Assembly (NCBI GenBank): GCA_021775455.1
Contig: JAJFHU010000008.1
Coordinates: 1 to 64,000, forward strand
From: Hyphomicrobiales bacterium
GTDB lineage: Bacteria; Pseudomonadota; Alphaproteobacteria; Rhizobiales; Rhizobiaceae
Reading direction: 5' to 3'
Length of the DNA: 64,000 nt
Shown: in pieces, positions 45,480-53,166 of the stretch
Numbering within the stretch: position 1 is the stretch's first letter
How the letters are laid out: the number at the start of each line of letters is the position of its first letter
Position numbers and translations under genes: made by a program
The notes under the pieces: generated by a model
Seen by the model: only the letters and a program-made list of their open reading frames with translations
Told to the model about the DNA's origin: nothing
Databases searched by the model: none

Positions 45480-46481
45480 ATGAATGCAGTTAAGAGCCTG
45501 GTCGCAGGACTGTTAATCGGAACGGCAATGTTTTCAGTTTCTGCTTCATCAAGTGCGGCCGAAGAAATAACCGTTGCGTACCTTCTTAAGTGGCCCATGC
45601 CGAATTTGTACGCCAAGGCCAACAAAATTTATGAAAAAGAACTGGGGGTCACAGTTAACTGGCTGGCCGTTGATGCAGGCACTGAAATGTCACAGGAGAT
45701 GGCGTCAGGTAATGTCCAAATAGGATACTCTCAGGGTGTTCCCCCGTTTGTTGTAGCTGCTTCGGCAGGTCAGAATTTGCAGATTGCTGATGTCGCAGTT
45801 TCATATTCTGACAATGATAATTGTGTCGTGCGATCCAAACTGAAGATAAGCAAGGACAATGCGAAAAAACTGGAAGGCAAAGAAGTCGGAGTACCGATTG
45901 GTACTGCCGCTCACTACGGTTTTCTGAGGCAGATGGATCATTTTGGTGTTGATGTTTCAACGATGAAGATGGTTGATCTTTCGCCGCAAAATGGAGCTGC
46001 TGAATTTGCCGATGGAAAACTTGATATGGTGTGCGGATGGGGTGGTGCTCTTTCGGAAATGAAGAAGCATGGAAATGTCCTGTTGACTGGACAAGAAAAG
46101 GAAGACCTTGAAATCCGGGTCTTTGATGTAACTACTGTATCGGAGCATTGGGCAGAGGATAACGCTGAACTGTTGAGCAAATTCCTCAAGGTTACGGCAG
46201 ACATGAATGAAAAATTTGCTGCAGGTGGTGCTGAGGAAATGATACCGGTAATCGCTCAGGAAGCAAAAATGGATTTAGAAGCGACGCGGGAAACCCTGGC
46301 CGGGTTCACTTATTTGAGCATTGAGGAACAGTTGGGACCGAAATGGCTTGGGGGAGGTGCCCAAAAATTCCTGAAGCAGGTGGCAGATTTTTTTGTCAAT
46401 CAGGATATCATCCCATCGGCACGCGACGGTTATGAAGGTGCTGTAGATCCCAGCTATCTGGAAGCTGCATCGAAAATGTAG
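45480..46481 (+). CDS. Taurine/sulfonate-type ABC transporter binding protein, orphan
   Basis: A 333-residue periplasmic binding protein with a signal peptide ending near SSSAA (about residue 27). The TauA/SsuA-like core includes EITVAYLLKWPMPNLYAK, VNWLAVDAGTEMSQEMASGNVQIGY, GKEVGVPIGTAAHYGFLR and DMVCGWGGALSEM. The ligand could be taurine, another sulfonate or a small amine. No permease or ATPase gene adjoins, so it must use a transporter encoded elsewhere or be a remnant. A GGAG ribosome-binding site precedes the ATG. Confidence 0.88.
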   Translation: MNAVKSLVAGLLIGTAMFSVSASSSAAEEITVAYLLKWPMPNLYAKANKIYEKELGVTVNWLAVDAGTEMSQEMASGNVQIGYSQGVPPFVVAASAGQNLQIADVAVSYSDNDNCVVRSKLKISKDNAKKLEGKEVGVPIGTAAHYGFLRQMDHFGVDVSTMKMVDLSPQNGAAEFADGKLDMVCGWGGALSEMKKHGNVLLTGQEKEDLEIRVFDVTTVSEHWAEDNAELLSKFLKVTADMNEKFAAGGAEEMIPVIAQEAKMDLEATRETLAGFTYLSIEEQLGPKWLGGGAQKFLKQVADFFVNQDIIPSARDGYEGAVDPSYLEAASKM

Positions 46482-46617
46482 TTTCGTGCAGATTTAGAAA
46501 TTCTGTTACCGTCCAGGATTTTCAGTCAAATCAAGAGTACTCGGTACCATTCAATGAATTGCACCAAACCTGCAATCGGTATAGGTAGTGTGTTCAAGAT
46601 CTTGGGTCCGGAAATTC

Positions 46618-47631
46618 ATGAAAAGAAAAAAATTTCAGGGCGGCAAAAAAAGTGCTGGAACGGATTTCAGTTTGAAAGCACTGCGTGTGTTTCTCATGGT
46701 TGAAGAGTGTGGCTCCATGGCTGTCGCCGCCGAGCGAATGAAAGGTAGTCCTTCAGGAATCTCACAGAGTATCTCAGCTCTTGAGCGAGAAGTTGGCGGA
46801 GAGCTGTTTGACAGAAACGTCAAACCTTTGGCGCTAACACCCACCGGGCACATTTTGAAAAAGCACGCGACGGCAATTCTTGATGTTGTCGGAAATGCCA
46901 GAGCTGAACTGTATGAAGTGCAACTGGCCATTCCGGAACAATTACGCCTGGCAATTATCAATGATTTCGATGCAATGATGACACCGCTTTTAGCGAAACG
47001 GGTTGTTCAGAAATATCCCGGTTGTGTTTTTAGTGCGCGGTCTGCGCGATCAGATGCGATGAATCAAATGCTGGTGGAGCGAAAGGTAGACATTATTATT
47101 ACTGCCGATCCGCCCAAGGCTGGGCATGAGTTTGAAATTATACCGATTTTGAGTGAGCCGTTTGTACTGTGTTGCGCCAAAGGGGTAATTGATCCGAAAA
47201 AAGAAATTGTACCCCAGTTGGGAAGCGGTCCATTTATTCATTTTGATTCCCAAATGCCTTTGGGGCGCTTGTTGGGACAACACATGCGGCGGTTAAAGAT
47301 ATCTCCAAAGATGCGTTACTCATTTGATGCAACTCGTTCTGTACTGGCGATGATCCGGGACCAGCGAGGGTGGGGTCTTGTTACACCCCTGTGCCTGTTT
47401 GATTCAATCCGTTTCAAGGATAGCCTGGATGTATTTGAAATGCCGTTTACAGGCCTTTCAAGAACAATTTATCTGATCTCCCGCAGAAATGAGATGGGCA
47501 ATCTTCCCAATGAAATTGCCGAACTTGTCGGAAATCTAGTCAGAGAAAAGCTTTTACCCGAAGTAAATGAAATGATGCCGTGGTGCCTGGATTACTTTGT
47601 GGTTCATGACGGTGTTATCGACCCTGGGTGA
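46618..47631 (+). CDS. LysR-type transcriptional regulator
   Basis: A 337-residue regulator. The winged helix-turn-helix covers about residues 14-75 (LKALRVFLMVEECGSMAVAAERM, SPSGISQSISALEREVGGELFDR) and the rest is a periplasmic-binding-protein-like effector domain. The N-terminal tail is unusually basic. It lies between the binding-protein gene and the convergent MttB gene and may regulate either. The ATG giving MKRKKFQGG is preferred over an upstream start. Confidence 0.9.
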   Translation: MKRKKFQGGKKSAGTDFSLKALRVFLMVEECGSMAVAAERMKGSPSGISQSISALEREVGGELFDRNVKPLALTPTGHILKKHATAILDVVGNARAELYEVQLAIPEQLRLAIINDFDAMMTPLLAKRVVQKYPGCVFSARSARSDAMNQMLVERKVDIIITADPPKAGHEFEIIPILSEPFVLCCAKGVIDPKKEIVPQLGSGPFIHFDSQMPLGRLLGQHMRRLKISPKMRYSFDATRSVLAMIRDQRGWGLVTPLCLFDSIRFKDSLDVFEMPFTGLSRTIYLISRRNEMGNLPNEIAELVGNLVREKLLPEVNEMMPWCLDYFVVHDGVIDPG

Positions 47632-47647
47632 GCCGACTTTAGACCAA

Positions 47648-49192
47648 TCAATCCAGGACGATGTTCAAACGATCCCTGATCTGCCGGTCTGCCGATGATT
47701 CAATGTATTGCGGATTATGTTCCGCTAGCACTGTGCGGACCTTCTCACGTGCTACTGACCAGGCATCGGGTGCGCCAGCATCTCCCCAAACCCTGGGCGT
47801 GTCCCGATTGGCCAACTCTGGATAATAGTAATCACGCTCCATGGCGGCCATGGTGTGGGTTCCGCCGAGAAAATGACCTTCCCCGGTTACAGCTTCCATT
47901 ATGGCATCAAACCCAAGCGTTTCTTCGTTTACTTCAATTCCGCGAATAGTTCTGTAGACATGACTAAGCATTTCATTGTCGAGGACAAATGCTTCGAATG
48001 ACACACCTAACAGGCTAGCCATCATGCCCGAGGACTCGTAAATCATGTTTGCGCCACCAAGGCCGCATGCAAGGGCTGAAATTGCTTTTTCAGCTCCCAT
48101 TTGGGCATCAACTGCCTTGGCGTCCGCCATTGAAGAAGCCACACCAGTTGGAAGACCAAGATGATTTCCAATTTGGGCGGCTGCAGCATTCATGACAGAA
48201 ATCTCGCCGCCAGATCCAGTGAAAGCGCCAGAGCGAAGATCAATAACGAACGGCCAATTTGAGAAAATTACTGGATGGCCGGGCGCAAACAGGTTGACCA
48301 ATATCAGTCCTGCAAGAGTTTCGGCAGTTGTGTGGGCAAGCATTCCGGCGAGCGTTGCCGGTGCAGTTGCACCAGATTGCGCCGCAATGATTGCATTGAT
48401 GGGCATGTTGTATTTCAGCGCTTCAAGCATCACGACAACTGCGTCTTCTCCATAACGAAGGGGTGATATCACTGGTGAAATGTGAACCTTGCAGAATGGG
48501 CGCTTGGAAAACTTCCCTTCGCCACCCAAGGCAAGATCGAACATTTCCACGACAGGTTTGACATGCTCACCGATGAAAAAACTGGTTCCGATCGGCTTTT
48601 GTGTCCCACGGAGCAGGGCGTAAGCTGTATTGATGTCGAGATCGAAATTGTCTGGCAGATCGGTTGCTACACAACATCGAGTAAACCAGCTAACATTATC
48701 CAGCGTGTCGACCAGTCGGGTAAAATCATAAAGGTCTTGAAGCGTTGAGGCACGGTAAAGGCCGGTCTCAAGGTCAAGCGTTTGAACGGCCGCACCACCG
48801 GTACCAAAGTATACATTTTCCCCACCCACCTGGATATCATGGGTGGAATTGCGCCCGTAGAATGTAAATTCCTTGCAAGCACCGGCAACAATATCTTCGA
48901 CGAAATCACGGGTGAAGCTTAATCGCCCCATTGAATTTAGCCTGCACCCCTTTTCCAGCGCACGATCCTGAACAATCTTTGGAACCTCCGCCATGCCGAT
49001 TTCTTCAAGAATGCGGTAGGCGGTGTCGAGTATTTGATTGAGTTGGGTTGGTGACAGCGGTTGGTATTGCCCACCGATTTGACCTGGTGCTGCAGGTTGA
49101 AACTGTTGTTCCTCTGCGTTGCGCATCGCAATGCGCCCAGCACGGCCTCCACTGGATCTGGCTTTGCGGCGTGTTCGAGTGGATTCATTCAT
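47648..49192 (-). CDS. MttB-family (trimethylamine/betaine) methyltransferase, non-pyrrolysine
   Basis: A 514-residue member of the trimethylamine:corrinoid methyltransferase superfamily. It shows ILEEIGMAEVP near the N-terminus, GNHLGLPTGVASSMADAKAVDAQMG and a C-terminal GTHTMAAMERDYYYPELANRDTP. The frame contains no in-frame amber codon, so it belongs to the non-pyrrolysine group, whose characterised members demethylate glycine betaine and other quaternary amines. No corrinoid protein gene is in the window. It faces the flavoprotein gene divergently across 216 bp. Confidence 0.9.
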   Translation of the reverse strand: MNESTRTRRKARSSGGRAGRIAMRNAEEQQFQPAAPGQIGGQYQPLSPTQLNQILDTAYRILEEIGMAEVPKIVQDRALEKGCRLNSMGRLSFTRDFVEDIVAGACKEFTFYGRNSTHDIQVGGENVYFGTGGAAVQTLDLETGLYRASTLQDLYDFTRLVDTLDNVSWFTRCCVATDLPDNFDLDINTAYALLRGTQKPIGTSFFIGEHVKPVVEMFDLALGGEGKFSKRPFCKVHISPVISPLRYGEDAVVVMLEALKYNMPINAIIAAQSGATAPATLAGMLAHTTAETLAGLILVNLFAPGHPVIFSNWPFVIDLRSGAFTGSGGEISVMNAAAAQIGNHLGLPTGVASSMADAKAVDAQMGAEKAISALACGLGGANMIYESSGMMASLLGVSFEAFVLDNEMLSHVYRTIRGIEVNEETLGFDAIMEAVTGEGHFLGGTHTMAAMERDYYYPELANRDTPRVWGDAGAPDAWSVAREKVRTVLAEHNPQYIESSADRQIRDRLNIVLD

Positions 49193-49408
49193 TTCATGTT
49201 TCCGATCCTGCAAGTGCAGGAAAGTCCGAAATTGTTAATCCGTAAAGTAAAAAAACCACGCAATCACAAAAACTGCATTATCAATGCGTTTTTACTGATC
49301 CTGAACGGTATCGCTTGCGTACCAGAAAATACCCTCCAAAAATGCTTACATATTAGTTTGTAATCAGATGAGCCCGTTACCGGGCTTTCAGGTTGGGATG
49401 TTACGATA

Positions 49409-51829
49409 ATGAAAACGCATACCCGTGTTGTTGTGATTGGTGGTGGAATAGGCGGATGTTCTGCGCTTTATCATCTAACGCAAGAGGGGATTACCGATTG
49501 TGTTTTGGTTGAACGTGATGAACTCACTTCCGGCACAACGTGGCATTCAGCAGCACAGGTTACGAATTTCGGTGGCGTTCAGACGATGGTTGGGCTCAAA
49601 ACCCATTCCATCAAGCTGTACAAGGAACTGGCTGAAGATCCCGATTACCCGATCAACTATCATCATGCGACAGGAGGTCTGCGTCTGGCGACAACCCAGG
49701 ATCACATGGACGGCTATGCTCATTTCAAGTCGATGGCCATGGGTATGGGTGTTGAGTTTGAATTACTCGACCCGCAGGAATCTGGCAGGCGCCATCCATT
49801 GATTACAACTGACAACATGTTGGGTGCTTTGTGGGACCCTTTGGATGGCGACATTGATCCGGCGCAACTTTGTCAAGCACTTGCAAGACGCGCACGGAAA
49901 GCAGGAGCTGAAGTTTATCGGCACAATCCGGTTAAAGACCTCACTCAAAAAGAAAGCGGAGAATGGATCGTCCACACTGAAAAGGGTGATATCGAGTGTG
50001 AGATTGTTGTGAATGCAGGCGGTTATCGGTGCAATGAGATCGGCTCAATGATGGATGTGGTGCTGCCGGTCGCTTCCATGGAACATCAGTACATGTTGAC
50101 GGACACTATCGCCGAAATTGAAGCGTTGGGTGATGATTTTCGCGTTCCGCTCATTCGTTGTCCCAGGGATGATTTTTATCAACGCGCAGAAAAGAAGGGG
50201 TTGCTAATCGGGTTTTATGAACAGGCGTGCAAAACCTGGGGCGTCGACGGGATTGATCCAAACTTTACCAACGCATTGTGCCCGGATGATCTGGATCGCG
50301 TGGTGGATGTAATGGCGGGAGCATTTTCGCGATTACCATGCCTCGAAACAGCAGGCATTCACTCGATCATAAATGGACCAATCACGTATACACCAGACGG
50401 TTTGCCTTTGGTCGGCAAAATTCCAGGTCGGCGAAATGCATTTTGCATTACTGGTCTTCGTGCTGGCCTTGGTGAGGGCGGGGGGCACGGTTGGTTGCTT
50501 GCTCAACAGATTGCCCACGGGGAAGCATGCTATGACACATGGTGCCTCGATCCGAGACGTTTTACCAAGTATGCCGATATTGAATACACGGCACTCAAGG
50601 CGGTCGAAGATTATCAAAACGAGTTCCGCTTTCACATGCCACATGAACACAGGCCTGCTGGTCGTCCTTCCAAGACAACACCACTGTTTAAAACCTTGAC
50701 CAATGCTGGTGGTGAATTTGCCGTGGTGAACGGCTGGGAACGACTTTCCTACATCAAGCCCTCCCCAGATTTTGAAGAAGTCCATTCCTTCAAGTTTGAC
50801 AACACGTTTGACCAAATTGGCAATGAAGTCGGAATGGTTCAAAGCGCTGTGGGGCTTTGCGAGGTAAATGGCTTCAATCGCTTTGAGATTACCGGTGAGC
50901 ATGTTCACGATTGGCTGGACACCATCATGTGCAGCCGGGTTCCGCGGTGGGAGGGGAAAGTAGGCCTTTGCTATCTGCTAAATCATGACGGTAATGTAAA
51001 AGGCGAGGCAACACTGGCCAACTTGGGCGAAAACAGGGTTTGGTACGGTTCTGCTGCGGCTGCTGAGTACCACGATATGGATTGGCTGATGGAACATCTT
51101 CCTTCGGATGGCTCAATCCAAATTAAAAGTCTGACAAATGAATACACGATTTTGATTGTGGCCGGACCGAGATCACGGGATGTATTGATGGGAGCTGCTC
51201 CGGCGGTAGATTGGACCGTGTTTCCCTGGCTTTCTGCACGGGAGATAAGAATTGGCGATGCAGATGTGGTTGCAATGGCGGTAAGCTTTTCAGGGGAACT
51301 TGCCTGGGAGTTGCACATCAGGAATGAAGATCTGATCGCTGTACATGAAAAAATCATGCAGTCAGGAGTTGAACATAAAATCGGCTACTTCGGTCTTCGG
51401 GCCGTCGAATCCATGCGATTGGAAAAAGGATTTTTGCATTGGAAGGCTGACTTAATCACGGAGTTTAATCCGTTTGAAACCGGCCTCGACCGGTTTGTGA
51501 AACTGGACAAGGATTTTATTGGTAAATCTGCACTGCTGGAAATGCAGAAGAATGGCCCACGAAGAAAATTAGTGACAATGGTTTTGGATGGCGAAGAAGC
51601 ACCTTCTCACCCCGGTGATTCAGTAGTGAACAGTGAAAAAACAGTTGGCACAGTTACTTCGGCTGGATGGGGGTACAGGGTTGGCAAGAACATAGTCTAC
51701 GCGTTTGTCGATCCCGAGTATTCTGAAATTGGCACAATCAACCAGGTTGAGGTGATAGGCAATCCGACAACCGCTACAGTTGTTGAGCCGGGTCTGTATG
51801 ATCCTGAATACAAGCATTTGAGAAGTTGA
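49409..51829 (+). CDS. Dimethylglycine/sarcosine dehydrogenase-like flavoprotein
   Basis: An 806-residue two-part enzyme. Residues 1-400 form a DAO-type FAD domain: VVVIGGGIGGCSALYHL (dinucleotide loop) and SGTTWHSAAQ, in which His46 is the position that binds FAD covalently in DMGDH and SARDH. Residues about 430-800 form a GcvT-like folate-binding domain (GYFGLRAVESMRLEKGF, GKSALLEMQ). Such enzymes demethylate N-methyl amino acids and hand the one-carbon unit to tetrahydrofolate. Adjacent to MttB, it probably performs later demethylations of the same compound. Confidence 0.93.
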   Translation: MKTHTRVVVIGGGIGGCSALYHLTQEGITDCVLVERDELTSGTTWHSAAQVTNFGGVQTMVGLKTHSIKLYKELAEDPDYPINYHHATGGLRLATTQDHMDGYAHFKSMAMGMGVEFELLDPQESGRRHPLITTDNMLGALWDPLDGDIDPAQLCQALARRARKAGAEVYRHNPVKDLTQKESGEWIVHTEKGDIECEIVVNAGGYRCNEIGSMMDVVLPVASMEHQYMLTDTIAEIEALGDDFRVPLIRCPRDDFYQRAEKKGLLIGFYEQACKTWGVDGIDPNFTNALCPDDLDRVVDVMAGAFSRLPCLETAGIHSIINGPITYTPDGLPLVGKIPGRRNAFCITGLRAGLGEGGGHGWLLAQQIAHGEACYDTWCLDPRRFTKYADIEYTALKAVEDYQNEFRFHMPHEHRPAGRPSKTTPLFKTLTNAGGEFAVVNGWERLSYIKPSPDFEEVHSFKFDNTFDQIGNEVGMVQSAVGLCEVNGFNRFEITGEHVHDWLDTIMCSRVPRWEGKVGLCYLLNHDGNVKGEATLANLGENRVWYGSAAAAEYHDMDWLMEHLPSDGSIQIKSLTNEYTILIVAGPRSRDVLMGAAPAVDWTVFPWLSAREIRIGDADVVAMAVSFSGELAWELHIRNEDLIAVHEKIMQSGVEHKIGYFGLRAVESMRLEKGFLHWKADLITEFNPFETGLDRFVKLDKDFIGKSALLEMQKNGPRRKLVTMVLDGEEAPSHPGDSVVNSEKTVGTVTSAGWGYRVGKNIVYAFVDPEYSEIGTINQVEVIGNPTTATVVEPGLYDPEYKHLRS

Positions 51830-51837
51830 GGTCAGGC

Positions 51838-53031
51838 GTGTCCAAGTCCATTTTCCAAAAGCCTTTTACCCAGCAAGAGCCAATTCCGGATTCAGCAATC
51901 GAGCGGGTGGTTGAGATATTGAAGACGGGTCGGCTACACCGGTACAATACCCGTGGATCTCAGGATAGCGAAGCGTCACTGCTGGAACGCGAATACGCGG
52001 ATTATCAGGGAGCAAAGTACTGCCTTGCCTGCACCTCCGGGGGTTATGCGTTGCAAATAGCCCTTCGTTCAATCGGTATGCAGCACGGTGAGAAGGTTTT
52101 GGCCAACGCATACACCCTTGCTCCGGTTCCAGGGGCCATTCATGCAGCAGGTGGTGTGCCGGTATTTGTCGAGATTGATCAGGACTGGCATGTAGACATT
52201 GGCGATCTTGAAAAGAAAGCTGAAAAAAGCGGTGCAAAATACATGATGTTGTCCCACATGCGCGGTCATATCAGTGATATGGATGCAATCGTTTCGGTTT
52301 GCGAAAAATATGGCATAGTCATTGTTGAAGACTGCGCACACACAATGGGTGCACACTGGAAGGGCACCCGTTCTGGCAATTTTGGAAAGGTCGCCTGTTT
52401 TTCAGCTCAGACTTACAAGCATGTTAATTCAGGTGAGGGTGGACTGTTGACGACTGATGATGAAGAAGTCGCTGCGAGGGCAATTGTGCACTCAGGCTCG
52501 TACATGCTGTATCAGCGTCATGGCACGCCACCATCAGAAGAAGTGTTCCGGCGGATCAGGCTTGATACGCCAAACATGTCCGGTCGTATGGACAATGTTC
52601 GTGCAGCGCTCATTCGACCCCAGTTGTCCGGTCTGGAAGAAAACATTCGTCGTTGGAACACACGTTACCGGGTGCTTGAACAAGGGTTATCAAAGTCATC
52701 AAATTTACGATTGCCTGAACGGGTTCAGCATGAAGCGTTTGTTGGATCTTCAATCCAGTTTCAGGTGAACGGTTGCGATCCATCAAGAATACCGGATTTG
52801 GTCAAGAGGTGCGCTGAACGAGGGGTGGAAATCAAATGGTTTGGTGGAGCAGAGCCCACCGGATTTACGAGCCGATATGATTCCTGGGCTTATTTGGGTG
52901 AACAACCGGTGCTGAATGCAACAATCGATGTCCTGTTGAAAACTTGCGATTTGCGAATTCCTCTGACTTTTGATGAGGAAGATTGTGCACAGATAGCGGA
53001 GATTATTTGTGAGGAGGCTGCAACGATTTAG
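51838..53031 (+). CDS. DegT/DnrJ/EryC1-family PLP aminotransferase
   Basis: A 397-residue PLP enzyme. The family features are YCLACTSGGYALQIALRSIG (phosphate-binding loop), VEDCAHTMGAHWKG (Asp near the cofactor) and FSAQTYKHVNSGEGGLLTT, where the Lys should form the internal aldimine. The family mostly makes amino sugars, but here the gene lies 8 bp after the flavoprotein in the same transcription unit, so an amine substrate is possible. The GTG giving MSKSIFQKPF has a GAGG ribosome-binding site. Confidence 0.9.
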   Translation: MSKSIFQKPFTQQEPIPDSAIERVVEILKTGRLHRYNTRGSQDSEASLLEREYADYQGAKYCLACTSGGYALQIALRSIGMQHGEKVLANAYTLAPVPGAIHAAGGVPVFVEIDQDWHVDIGDLEKKAEKSGAKYMMLSHMRGHISDMDAIVSVCEKYGIVIVEDCAHTMGAHWKGTRSGNFGKVACFSAQTYKHVNSGEGGLLTTDDEEVAARAIVHSGSYMLYQRHGTPPSEEVFRRIRLDTPNMSGRMDNVRAALIRPQLSGLEENIRRWNTRYRVLEQGLSKSSNLRLPERVQHEAFVGSSIQFQVNGCDPSRIPDLVKRCAERGVEIKWFGGAEPTGFTSRYDSWAYLGEQPVLNATIDVLLKTCDLRIPLTFDEEDCAQIAEIICEEAATI

Positions 53032-53166
53032 CCTCTCTTTTTCGCCGTATTGACTTGATCGGTTGATTGATGCGACTGGTTCCAGTGCTTATTTCAATTG
53101 GTGCCAGATTCGTAATCAGCAGTAGTGTACACCGTTATAAGAATTCTTAAGTGGGAAGCCCCTTTT

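Noticed and set aside
47648-49192. Pyrrolysine-containing trimethylamine methyltransferase
   Set aside because: No in-frame amber codon interrupts the reading frame and no pyl genes are nearby.
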